From Trichobilharzia regenti (Eukaryota > Platyhelminthes > Trematoda > Strigeidida > Schistosomatidae), in the NCBI GenBank assembly GCA_944472135.2, contig OX235270.1:131731632-131795631 (forward strand): DNA of 64,000 nucleotides, written 5' to 3'. The notes under the pieces were generated by a model. That model was not told the DNA's origin, did no database searches, and saw nothing but the letters and a program-made list of their open reading frames with translations. The translations under genes were made by a program, and so were the position numbers. This document shows positions 33,001 to 40,555 of the stretch, piece by piece. Each line of letters opens with the position of its first letter. Position 1 is the first letter of the stretch.

Positions 33001-35519
33001 CAAGTCTGCTGGAGCCAATTCACCAATTTGGAACACTTCTTTCACTGTTATCATATTCCCTTCACTTTTATTCTTCTTTTCACCACCAACAGTCACCTAG
33101 AAAAAAGCAATCACAGAACATGGTACTATTAATGATCACTGAATGCACATACTATACAACAGACGCAATAACATCTAACATATGTAGATTACTTTTGTTG
33201 CTTGTGACGGTAAATCAGAGGTGGAAAAGAATTGATGAAATCCAACCCATGTCATCCTGATCTTAACTCCGTAATAGAACATGAGGGAAATGATACCATT
33301 ACATTCTTAGGTGTTTCTTTGCTGAAAAAGACTGAGAGCATAATGGAAAGACCCATATTCAGAAGGTCTGCACGCACGGGACACGATATACACGTTAACA
33401 GCCTTCTTCCCATACAGCATGAAAAGAACCTAGTCAAAACATCGTTCAATACAGCAAGCAATATCTCTTCTCACAGTACAATCCAGTATGAAAAAATAAC
33501 CCTAAAGGATATTTTACCTGTAAAACAACCCACACAGTCAGGCTCACATTTAGGGGAGGTGATATACAAGTAGCAGTTGAGCGAAGACTTGGTGGGGGTA
33601 CTAGAGCAACTTATAATGCTACAAAGCTTGTATTCCTTAACACCGCCAAACCAGTTCTTCAATAATCTGGGAAAGACCAATTGCTAATTTTCGACACTTC
33701 TAACTATACATATCAAATGGAGTGTGTTTATGGAAACAAATGCTTAGGTTGTACGGAAGGATGCATCACAGACTATGGACACGGCATTGACTCTACCGAA
33801 TCATGCATTGTTGTCGGAAGGTGAACAAAGGGAAGGATGCTTGCACTTGCAGAGGCTTGTACAATTAGAGGGTATAAACCCGGTCCTTGTCCGCAGAAGG
33901 AAATAGTGATCAATTTGAACCTACACAAACAATACTTTTTGCCCAACAACTGGCATTATTATTAATATTTTATTCCATCTCTTATTACTATTCTCGACTC
34001 ATCTTCAACTATCCTTCGTCAGTGCCATTGTCATAACTATTCCCATCACTATTATCATTATTATTATTGTTTGCGATTCCTGACAATTTACTGGCAACTA
34101 AATATATGTCATAGCGATGCAACTCAATCATAATCCATTGTAATTTAAACCATCCAATCCCCTCATCTACCTGAACTTGACCAGTAAAACACTAACACCT
34201 GTCATCTTGCAACAAAGCCTGAAAACTGTGTAGTCGAATGAAATGTGAAATATATGCATAAATGTGCAAAATTAAAAATGACATACTCAGCAGCACAACT
34301 TCCTGTAGGAATGGGTCTGTGTAGCCAGCTTGTCTCAACTCAGATGAATAAACAGTCAAGTGCACAATAACTGACACTGTAGAACAATCCCGCTTACCTG
34401 ATTATCGCTATCACTAGCATGACCAACACTACCATTCTTAATTTCAATTTGTGCAGATCGACGAGTTAAACGACCTCCTTTCGGAATCAATACATCCTCT
34501 TGCCTTGCAAATTCACCTTCCTTCTTTTTATTTGGCTTCAATCCTTTCATTACTAGGCTTTTAGCATTAGATTCACACAGAGACCGACTTGACCCAGCAC
34601 AGACAACATTATTGTCATTATTCTCTTGTGTTTCGCCGTCGCCATCACTTGCATGTTCAATAGCTTTCACTACCACAGGTGATTCTCCATCGATGGATAA
34701 ACCACAATACGAAATAATTTCTGACCAAACAGTATTAGTTAAGTCAACCAGCTGAACAAGCAGAGATTCATCAAATTCAAACGGGAAGCTCCCATGCAAA
34801 CGACCACCATAATTGGTCAACAGCTCTTCAAAAAACTCTATATCCTCTCGAGCCTGCACCTCTCCAATATACGGTAAGTTAGTCAACTCGGTTTCATCTT
34901 CTACAGAGAAATTTTGTTGTACTTTTGACCACGTAGTAAAGCTCGGCAGTGGATCTACATGAGGGATCATTACAACACCTGTATGATGAATTTTATCGTT
35001 GATTTCTATGCCATATGAACTACGAAGATTAAAGGAATGTGGAATTCGGATCGGATCGGCCAGTGAGACTGGATTACCAATATTGTTAGCAACCACCGGA
35101 GAAGAATCTAAGTCACAGGTTATATCGGTATGACCATCATCAGAGGTAGGGATCGAGCGCACAGTAAGCTTAGACAGCTGTTCGGATAACAGGCGGGAAT
35201 TATTTGTTAAACACTCATGTACATGTTCCCATTTGTCTACTCGATTACTAAAACATAGATAAGTGTACACCTGTCGAATCACTTTACATAGGCGGTGACG
35301 ACGTTCATTCAAAATAGTATTATACGGCGTAGTGGAATTTCTGGTGGTACCGGTAGTAGTAGTAGTAGCAGCAGTAGTAGTAGTAGTCGCAGTACTAGTT
35401 TGTGGTCGTGGCCTCAATGAAGGAAGAAAATAGTCCACACTACCTAAATTAGATCTTCTGCTTCTTCTAGTCTTAACAGTATTTTGATTTGATGAACCAC
35501 AGGATGATTGACGTCTCAT
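12016..35519 (-). CDS. EZH2: E(z)/EZH2-type histone H3 lysine-27 methyltransferase, 10 coding exons
   Basis: Catalytic subunit of Polycomb repressive complex 2, acting on chromatin in the nucleus. The spliced frame runs 35519-34398, 33096-32938, 29353-29125, 25752-25493, 22062-21747, 19882-19660, 17069-16818, 15762-15668, 14411-14281 and 12291-12016, with GT/AG sites and matching phases at every junction: 3063 nt, about 1020 residues against about 750 in vertebrates. [10 protein letters not shown] (about 201-210) is in the N-terminal EED-binding part, [17 protein letters not shown] in the middle, a SANT-like NVEWSPEEK region in exon 4, CXC cysteines in exons 6-7 and SET in exons 8-10 ([35 protein letters not shown]). 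The extra length is mostly Thr, Asn and Ser runs and low-complexity linkers. The Met at 35519 is the preferred start; an upstream non-coding exon is possible. Confidence 0.93.
12292..14280 (-). other. EZH2 intron 9
   Basis: Contains an AT-rich microsatellite at 12799-12834 and a GT run at about 13967-13984. No transposon coding sequence recognised. Confidence 0.6.
14281..14411 (-). CDS. EZH2: EZH2 coding exon 9 (SET core)
   Basis: [19 protein letters not shown], then [20 protein letters not shown] and CYGK. NHSxNPNC is part of the cofactor and substrate pocket of SET enzymes and is fully kept. Donor GTAAGT. Confidence 0.94.
14855..15010 (+). mobile_element. SR2-like RTE LINE 3' fragment
   Basis: In EZH2 intron 8. 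Matches, with decay, the segment at about 3885-4020 of the first RTE LINE (GKSIDD, then WLGYM in place of WLGHV). No open frame remains. Confidence 0.6.
15190..15530 (+). mobile_element. Second RTE-type LINE, 3' fragment
   Basis: In EZH2 intron 8. Reading through frameshifts gives WTGHTLRRP-like, PKWEK, then [17 protein letters not shown], the usual C-terminus of an RTE-type reverse transcriptase. It probably belongs to the same family as 17765-19602. Confidence 0.55.
15668..15762 (-). CDS. EZH2: EZH2 coding exon 8 (SET, first part)
   Basis: [14 protein letters not shown] ... [16 protein letters not shown], nearly identical to the start of the SET domain in animal EZH2. Acceptor TTTTGATAG, donor GTAAGT, phase 1 at its end. 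Confidence 0.94.
16180..16712 (+). pseudogene. Penelope-like reverse transcriptase remnant
   Basis: In EZH2 intron 7. Pieces read [51 protein letters not shown] and WRRYADNIF. These follow the order of the Penelope polymerase seen intact at 23878-25074 ([30 protein letters not shown]). The catalytic YVDD has become YADN and stops interrupt the frame. Confidence 0.75.
16818..17069 (-). CDS. EZH2: EZH2 coding exon 7 (end of CXC region)
   Basis: [19 protein letters not shown] and [14 protein letters not shown] complete the CXC pattern. An insertion of roughly 17-18 residues relative to vertebrate EZH2 follows ([15 protein letters not shown] region), then [10 protein letters not shown] and [12 protein letters not shown] leading into SET. 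Confidence 0.94.
17362..17418 (+). ncRNA. Possible degenerate hammerhead motif
   Basis: In EZH2 intron 6. CTGACGA (17375-17381) and GAAA (17395-17398) enclose a stem II with one bulge and one mismatch. The hairpin CTTC-AGTGT-GAAG precedes the core and AAGC...GCTT follows it. The strands for a complete cleavage fold are not all present. Confidence 0.2.
17765..19602 (+). mobile_element. Decayed RTE-type LINE (second family)
   Basis: In EZH2 intron 6. The endonuclease part starts [17 protein letters not shown], continues [35 protein letters not shown] and [10 protein letters not shown] (the GDFN motif is altered), then NFVIGG and HKDIHKA. The reverse transcriptase start follows around 19340-19602 ([36 protein letters not shown]). 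Numerous stops and frameshifts. It breaks off just before EZH2 exon 6. Confidence 0.75.
19660..19882 (-). CDS. EZH2: EZH2 coding exon 6 (start of CXC region)
   Basis: An Asp/Glu-rich start, then [15 protein letters not shown] and [13 protein letters not shown], the first half of the cysteine-rich CXC region that binds zinc clusters in EZH2. Donor GTGAGT in phase 2. Confidence 0.93.
20243..21030 (-). mobile_element. LINE 3' fragment
   Basis: In EZH2 intron 5. The minus-strand reading contains [17 protein letters not shown] and, further on, [19 protein letters not shown] and [18 protein letters not shown], the C-terminal end of a CR1/SR-type LINE polymerase. It ends in an ATT-type simple repeat at 20240-20255, as LINE tails often do. 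Broken by stops. Confidence 0.55.
21558..21588 (+). repeat. CA microsatellite
   Basis: (CA)n of about 15 units in EZH2 intron 5. Confidence 0.9.
21747..22062 (-). CDS. EZH2: EZH2 coding exon 5 (linker)
   Basis: 105 codons plus one base, beginning VLAYTSTQN directly after KKCSD. Mostly a Ser/Gly/Asp-rich linker ending in a basic cluster ([11 protein letters not shown]), the position of the KKKRKHR stretch in vertebrate EZH2. Acceptor TTTAG, donor GTAGGT. Confidence 0.87.
22968..23480 (-). pseudogene. Penelope GIY-YIG endonuclease region
   Basis: 170 codons, differing at only a few positions from the plus-strand copy at 6280-6822. Asn/Asp/Ser-rich linker, then YLVPCWNDC ... [10 protein letters not shown] ... 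EHKN. The frame is lost at the end (HNHTIR), and the C-terminal segment [13 protein letters not shown] continues at 22952-22740. Confidence 0.75.
23878..25074 (-). CDS. Penelope-like reverse transcriptase (N-terminal and core), truncated
   Basis: About 398 codons. [17 protein letters not shown] at residues about 175-191, [20 protein letters not shown] about 250-269, FDIVSLYT about 329-336, [10 protein letters not shown] about 380-389 and VAMGSPISP about 390-398. These are the ordered blocks of Penelope polymerases. The frame ends at a stop just after ADIFMDR. The catalytic aspartates (YVDD, 23815-23826) follow beyond that stop in a continuing frame, so the domain is split. Codons upstream to about 25119 are also open, so the true start is uncertain. 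Confidence 0.85.
   Translation of the reverse strand: MQHIRCEVEQLKQKLKGIVTNVDYDLITQSSSSAKSVTFKKSKNSQIKMFNKLLEEKSSSQNDEVNNPKSTAIDKSKWVINLATHVLTSTEISVLEKGLNFNVSVDKLKPEDIIRKLETALSGIDKTTADEVRAQCALTLKRKKCGKPNLTKSEIEALKDLKNNKDIVITKSDKGNAAVVLNQSDYLNKVNTHIETGPYEEINKSIDTVMNKVKKSTADHMRRMKSFLGESKCFNLMPKTNNPSRMYGVVKVHKSGYPVWPIVDFRNSPTYELPRYLAMVVNTLKLYSKSRLTNSYELKHRLDNLKLDNEEKMLGFDIVSLYTCISINMAVEAVRNELISDQELELRTKVPLEDIMLRVQLCLTSTVFEFQGKMYKQTEVVAMGSPISPVVADIFMDR
25493..25752 (-). CDS. EZH2: EZH2 coding exon 4 (SANT-like)
   Basis: Starts at phase 1 and ends at phase 0. It has a C-x-x-x-C pair (YCGSWC), six Asn coded by an ATT/AAT microsatellite, then [18 protein letters not shown] ... LLGTKKCSD, the second SANT-like segment of E(z) proteins. 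Confidence 0.9.
25896..25995 (-). mobile_element. tRNA-derived SINE head
   Basis: In EZH2 intron 3. On the minus strand a tRNA-like stretch has an A-box-like TGGCTGATTGGTT and a B-box-like GGGTTCGAGGC (complement of 25926-25936). More decayed relatives may lie near 30930-31030 and 32215-32340. Confidence 0.5.
26690..26925 (+). mobile_element. SR2-like RTE LINE 5' fragment
   Basis: Resembles the leader at about 885-1100 of the first LINE: GGTCTGTGGG, CTGCTGGAGAA, CAGATGACCAG and CCCGACTTACC occur in the same order. In EZH2 intron 3. Confidence 0.65.
26941..27008 (+). repeat. Compound microsatellite
   Basis: (TATG)n, then (TA)n, then (TG)n in EZH2 intron 3. Confidence 0.85.
27060..27450 (+). 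mobile_element. Penelope family A 3' fragment
   Basis: Collinear with about 6720-7440: [20 protein letters not shown] in place of [20 protein letters not shown], then the region around the poorly kept FIQS...[11 protein letters not shown]. Full of stops. Confidence 0.65.
27640..28020 (-). mobile_element. SR2-like RTE LINE 3' end nested in Penelope fragment
   Basis: The minus strand reads [40 protein letters not shown] and [18 protein letters not shown], then [13 protein letters not shown], the C-terminus and tail of the RTE LINE. The element at 860-4185 lacks this internal part (deleted after MLADIG). Insertion inside the other element makes it the younger of the two. Confidence 0.7.
28542..28886 (-). 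pseudogene. Penelope GIY-YIG endonuclease fragment, family B
   Basis: 114 codons. [19 protein letters not shown] ... CRHLEY is the endonuclease signature, comparable with CICGSSYIGRTERR at 8131-8623. The conserved upstream VFIQL region is lost. Confidence 0.65.
28994..29041 (+). ncRNA. Candidate hammerhead ribozyme at Penelope terminus
   Basis: CTGATGA at 29002-29008, a nine-base stem II segment, GAAA at 29018-29021, then a perfect palindrome AAATACGTATTT at 29020-29031 that could give a short stem III. The mirror copy on the minus strand (27588-27594) has GAGA instead of GAAA. Stem II is weak. Confidence 0.45.
29125..29353 (-). CDS. EZH2: EZH2 coding exon 3
   Basis: 76 codons plus one base. 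Contains [20 protein letters not shown], almost identical to the E(z)/EZH2 family block that follows the first SANT-like region. Acceptor TTGTTGTAG, donor GTTAGT. Confidence 0.92.
29354..32937 (-). other. EZH2 intron 2
   Basis: About 3.6 kb. 29570-30300 is C/T-rich and unassigned. A SINE tail lies at 30465-30620, and weak tRNA-like SINE heads near 30930-31030 and 32215-32340. A CA run lies near 31180-31204. No protein family recognised. Confidence 0.5.
30465..30620 (-). mobile_element. SINE tail fragment (second SINE family)
   Basis: Resembles the non-tRNA part of the element at 36185-36400: CATTCC..GT..AGCA, then GAGGTTGCTGACCTCACGCC-like, then CCGGGCTTA. The tRNA-like head is missing. Confidence 0.45.
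32938..33096 (-). CDS. EZH2: EZH2 coding exon 2
   Basis: 53 codons, acceptor TTTTTCTAG and donor GTGAGT, phase 0 on both sides. Contains [20 protein letters not shown], corresponding to the weakly conserved helical part before the conserved cysteine block of E(z) proteins. Confidence 0.85.
33210..33580 (+). pseudogene. Penelope-like polymerase C-terminal fragment
   Basis: In EZH2 intron 1. [26 protein letters not shown]..., then [32 protein letters not shown] and LKDILP. This is the conserved region after the YVDD block in Penelope polymerases (TFLDxxL, RKPTxTxxYxxxxS, KRxLVxxLxxRA). The catalytic part is missing. Confidence 0.7.
34398..35519 (-). CDS. EZH2: EZH2 coding exon 1
   Basis: 374 codons from MRRQSS to SDNQ, donor CAG|GTAAGC. 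It carries a basic start, a Thr/Ala run coded by an AGT microsatellite (residues about 41-58), an [10 protein letters not shown] stretch, and the conserved [14 protein letters not shown] block that in E(z) proteins contacts EED. The open frame extends 34 codons upstream through a hydrophobic stretch that does not resemble EZH2, so I start at the internal Met. Confidence 0.88.
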
Positions 35520-36184
35520 CTTTCGAAAGAAACGAAAACAGTTAAAGAATAAACCCATGTAAGTAAAAGCTGATCCACAAAGGAAAAACATGTGACCACA
35601 CAAACTCGTAATCACACACACAGAGTCCAGTATAAAGTAAGCTAATGAATAGTGGTAAACGAGACCTTACTGCCAAACATGAGGAACAAACGTGGTGTCG
35701 GGCAGACCACCTCCAAGGACTGTACAATCAACAGCCCGTAACTCACCTAGACACACCATATACGTGCATTTCAATTTCTCCAATTATGGAAAATACAAAC
35801 GAGCAATTCATAAACACTTTCCAGGCTAAACATGTCAGCTACCATGGACGTAACGACAGTTGCACGCATATGTCAAAATCATGCCTACCAAGCAATTCTT
35901 GGGCGTAGCTGGCCGACGCACATATAGACGTGGACGTCACCTATTAGCAATCCCAAGTGATATTACGTTCTCATTCTGTAGGTACAGTTTTAACTACACA
36001 ACACCACCTAGAGAATATCAAACCTATTAGACATAACCAGCTGGTGCGAAGTCGTGAGGCTAACAGCTACTGGAACGGTAAATAGCACGATGGTTTGTGG
36101 CGGACGCAGTTCTAGATCCAGTAAATTTGCACACTATCACAGATGAAACTGGAGCAATAAGTTACTCAATTCTTCCTATTCCCT
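35520..36184. other. Upstream region of EZH2
   Basis: Presumed 5' flank or 5' UTR of the minus-strand gene. No clear TATA box or conserved frame seen. TTTCGAAAG directly before the start Met on the minus strand could be a 3' splice site for a non-coding first exon. Confidence 0.35.
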
Positions 36185-36400
36185 TGCATTCCCAGTGGAA
36201 CATAGGTCTTCAAGCTGGCGCCTTGAAGTTTTCTTAACAGCGTTTTTTTTCTTTACGAGGTGAGGCTGCTAGCTTTACGCCTAACCTCTCCTCTTTGTAA
36301 CCGGCTAAGGGAGGTATAGGTGTGCGCCAGCCGGGACTCGAACCCCGGACCACGTTCATAGTCGGCCAGCGCCCCACTGCCTAACCACCAATGCACAACT
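36185..36400 (-). mobile_element. tRNA-derived SINE (second family)
   Basis: On the minus strand a tRNA-like head with A-box-like TGGTTAGGCAGT (complement of 36375-36386) and B box GGTTCGAGTCC (complement of 36334-36344), then a non-tRNA body ending near CCTATGTTCCACTGGGAATG. Similar tail ends occur near 8820, 22365 and 30470. Confidence 0.7.
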
Positions 36401-37104
36401 CAAACAATGCACCGCAGTTATTAAAAATAATTAATTGTTTGAGTGTTTGGATAACTGTGGAGAATTTACGGCCCATTGACCACAAATATATGTTGTCTTA
36501 ATGAGTCATGGTACTAAGCATACTTCAATGATCCTTAACTGTAGCTTTGCCACACTTATTGTTACGCCTGTTTGGAAAGGCGATGTGGACCTTATGTAGG
36601 CTGCAAAAAATGTGACGAATAACTATGATGATGACAGCAGGGAAACCACAGAGAATGAAAATTCAATATGCGACCTAAAACACGCACACTTTACTTACCG
36701 CGATACGCAGCGTACTTTCAAAAACTTGAACAGACTAGCTAAACAAAGAATTGTTTCAAACAAGGGGTGTACTGAATGTTCCGATAGGAAGGAGTGTTCT
36801 TAATTAAATTTAAGCAAAAGGTGCACAAAGTCATCTTTTTATCTCCTACATGGCTCCCTCTCCCAGAAGTCCTGAGAGAATAAAATCAAGCTATTACTGG
36901 TGATAATAATTGTATAACAATCCAATAACCAATATCGATTTTGCGACCTAGTATAAACCCATTTTATTGATTTTTCCTCGCTTCCTCATTTTGGAGTAAA
37001 GGTCCGTGGTCTCCGGTAAACTTCTGCGTAGTTCGTCCCGCCACTCGACTGTTGTAGCTTTGGATGACTCCAAAAGTAGTAGTGCTGGATTAATTATATA
37101 TTAA
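36401..37104. other. No recognised content
   Basis: A 63-codon frame (36612-36803) ending CTECSDRKECS has two Cys pairs but no family I can name. Confidence 0.3.
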
Positions 37105-38010
37105 TGATATATATTCTCGTTTTTGTACATGAGGGACACCAGTTTACAGGCATCATCAATTCGAAAAATTACACATACGATTAGTAAGCATATTTAGTAA
37201 AGATAATATAATAAGGTACATATTTTTTTCCTAGCTATGTAGGATACACCAATTGTATAGGCATGCAGAAATATTGTTTAAATTACATTATTTACGGCTG
37301 CCGTCATTTTCTCTTCAGTTTGTGGGAAAAATCTGATAACTAGTAATTCAATAGACCATCAGTAGATATAGGGATATTGAATCGCATTAACAAAAACCCA
37401 AGTATTCGTCGGATGGATTTCAGATGCTTAGGAAAATAAAAAGCGTGAAGTCAATTTTCTAATATAAAAATAAAACGAATCTCATAGTAATATACTGTCT
37501 TTTAAAGCACATGAAAGCTGACAGACATCATCAATATGGTAATAATGTATACATGGATTAGGCACAAGATATATATATATATATATATATATATAAGATT
37601 CGGATTTGTACACACCCAAGTTATATCGAGGAATTACTTCAAGCTTTAGTTTTTCCCAAGTATTTTTAATCCATCCAAAACATACTCGGGTTTTTTTGTT
37701 AATGCGAAGACAATATTCCTATATTTCATGACGTGCTCCATTGAATGACTGGTTATCATATTGTTCCCACAGACCTAAGATAAAAACGCCAGCAACCATG
37801 TAACTTAACCATAAACCAAATTTATGAAATTTATATAATGCTTATCCATGCCTGTATATTTGGTGTGTCCTAGACAAGTAGGAAAAAATGTGTATTTTAT
37901 TAAAACATTATTATTAATTATGATTGCTAATCGTATATGTAATTTATCATATTGATGATGCCTGTAAACTGGCGTCTCTCATGTACAAAATGAGAATATA
38001 CTATTATAAA
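37105..38010. repeat. Inverted pair of an unclassified repeat around an AT run
   Basis: The sequence at about 37105-37480 is repeated in reverse at about 37600-38010 (shared pieces TTGTACATGAG, CCAGTTTACAGGCATCATCA and TTCAATGGA-like). (AT)n at 37569-37595 lies between them. A third copy, plus orientation, is at 47692-48300. No coding capacity recognised. Confidence 0.7.
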
Positions 38011-38863
38011 GGAAGGATAATGGAATAATGGTAGTAAACACACTTTGCATAAGTTAAAACAATTTATATGATATGATCCTAGGCACCAGTATTGTTTGAA
38101 TTTGTCGAAAATGTGCGTAACTACTGAGTGTTGTGTTACATTTGGTCGATATGGTGGGCTAAAATTACATAACTCTGAATTCTCCAAATGAATGTCTAAG
38201 GCTTCAGCAGTTCAAAGGAGACGAAAGCGTATTGCCTCCAGCAGCTTGTTCTTATCTTTATAGATCACTTGGAGGAAGGCGAGATGTTCGATTATTGCAC
38301 TCTTTGTGGAGCCAAAAAGGAGGGAGGCTGGCGCATGCTGATCAGCAGATATGGTAGTGTCAACCGCTCCGATCTGTAGGACAGCAACATGCATTTTTTG
38401 ATAGCACGAGAACCAAATAATAGTCCAGATCCTCAGAAAAAAATAATAAGTGTTGCACATATATTAATTATCAATAAAAAATCATCTACAAGCCTGCTCA
38501 GCTTCGTTTCAAGATGCTATCCCAAAAAGCCTACAGAAATAAGCGAGACATCTTACAAGTCAACTTGTTCTACGGCTTCTAACTTTCCAGACCCTTGAAT
38601 TCACCTATCATTTAAATATCGCTTATCTACCTCACAAAGATCTTTTTATTCACTCGCCAATGTACTCTATTTTATCTTGATAACCTAAGCTCTTATTGAA
38701 GCTAAAACTTCCTCTTTGTTCATATTCACTGCTTCCCTAATCTCTACTTAATTTCATGAAAAACACAACAACTCAAATGTTTGAACAAACTAGGTTTCCA
38801 TCGAAAAAGTAATGCATTCCAAGATGAGACCAGGATGCTTACAAGAAAACACTGAAACTGTAC
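38011..38863. other. No recognised gene
   Basis: A minus-strand frame 38212-38460 ends IYKDKNKLLEAIRFRLL. It looks more protein-like than its neighbours but is short and unidentified. Confidence 0.3.
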
Positions 38864-39042
38864 TGTCAATCACGTCTCAGAAACCGTTAATGCCCAGCTA
38901 TTGCTACGCCGCTGTCCCTCGAAAGACTTTCAGGAACGCTCAGTGCTAACGGACGCAAGAAACAAAACACCGATTGGCGACTCGAGAATTCTTTATTCTA
39001 ACACCAATATATGAGAAGCATGATAACTAAGGTTTCCGACGG

Positions 39043-39401
39043 TGACAGCTACGTCTCATAAACCGTTAATGCCCAGCTCTCGCTACGCTCGGGCCCACGC
39101 TGTTCCTTGCAGTTTTTCAGAAACGCTTAGTAATAACGGACGCAAAAACCAAAACACCGATCTGCCGCTTGTTATTTCTTTATTGTTACACCAACATATA
39201 AATGGAATAAGCGAACTAAGGTCTGAAAACAAATATTACAATGATAAATCATAAGATTACTTCTGACGATGTTTCACTCTTCTTTCTGAACAGCGACCGA
39301 TGAGACGATGACTGTCGTATTGATGCCTCCACGAAAATTGGGGAAGTTGATTTTAAGCAAACAACCAAGAATTGATCGTTCAATCTTCAACTCCATTGAC
39401 A
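39043..39401 (-). repeat. 3' LTR of the gag-only BEL element
   Basis: 359 bp, near-identical to 42950-43308. A minus-strand AATAAA lies near 39180. Abutted on its far side by a partial LTR (38864-39042), a diverged R-U5-like piece. Confidence 0.8.
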
Positions 39402-39412
39402 CTCCCCGGCAA

Positions 39413-40113
39413 AATACGGATCCAACCCTTTTTTCCTTCACGACCAATGCACGTCGACTTGGATGCCATTGCGAGAACCTGGGTCACACGGACAGAGCTG
39501 AAATGGAAAACAAACAGAAAAGCCAACACACCACAAGCATACTCACAGCACAATCTCGCACATCAATGACGACCTGCGCCTCCAGACAGAGACCTCCTCT
39601 TGACATCTTGCAACATAATCGCCACTTGCTAGAATGACTCTTGCAGAATGCAACGTGACCATAGCACCACCTCACGATACTCTACGCACATCCTCTTATC
39701 TACTCATTACCAATTACCACTGAAATCGCTTGTCACTCATTCTGCCTCAGTTCTAGTAGCGGTGACGCATGCGAGCCTCAGTCGTTTACACTCTTTCTCC
39801 CCGGCGTGTCGGACCGCAGCTAACAATTATCTCCGTGTGCATTTCATTCTCAGCAATAGCCTAGCCTCCCCGGCGTATACGATCCATCTGCTGTCTCTAA
39901 CATCAATCAATTCATTCATGGATGTAGAAGACTCGAAACAACTTCAGAAGTAATCACGACGAAAATTTTAACAAAATTACGCAATAACAACAACATACGA
40001 ATACAACAAGTAAACACAATGAATCCAAAAAACACCAATTGATATGACACACCACACGTATACACAAACAGTACAAATAACCTCGCCGATCATGTCTTGG
40101 TGGAATTTCGTTT
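39413..40113 (-). other. Internal region of BEL element without coding match
   Basis: Between the third tandem unit and the 3' LTR there is no polymerase or integrase motif on either strand, only short frames. Confidence 0.5.
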
Positions 40114-40555
40114 GAAGAATTGCAGGACTTACAGCAGTACGCCTACAACCCTTCTCAGGTTGACGATTGTAATTTGTGGAATGTCCGGACACAAACAAGA
40201 TTAACCAACAATTACATCAATTGGAACTCACACAATTATTTAACACAAACATATGTACAATCAACACATCAAATGTTGTGTATTCTGACACGACAAACTA
40301 CCCTTGAAGATATGTAGGACTTACAGCAGTACGCCTACATTCCTTCTCAGGTTGATGATCCAGGTGGAAGTCGTCCGGACACAAACAGAATTACCAACAG
40401 CTAGATGACAGATGATATCAATTCAGTATATGCAATATGAACATATGTACAAAATCACACACCGAGCACATTGGACTGCTCATTGATGCGCTACCCTTTG
40501 AAGAACTGTAGGACTTACACCAGTACGCCTACAACCCTTCTCAGGTTGACGCCCT
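40114..40555 (-). repeat. Three tandem units of about 193 bp
   Basis: Units begin at 40114, 40306 and 40501 (third partial). Each starts with a GAAGA...AGGACTTACA block followed by CAGTACGCCTACA and CTTCTCAGGTTGA, with a GTCCGGACACAAAC block further on. They lie just after the gag frame. Confidence 0.8.

Noticed and set aside
35520..35621. 34-residue hydrophobic N-terminal extension of EZH2
   Set aside because: No resemblance to E(z) proteins. A nuclear methyltransferase is not expected to start with a membrane-like stretch, and the internal Met begins a basic segment.
40114..40555. Regularly spaced repeats, CRISPR-like at first sight
   Set aside because: Only three long units with similar spacers, in a eukaryotic retroelement; not a CRISPR array.
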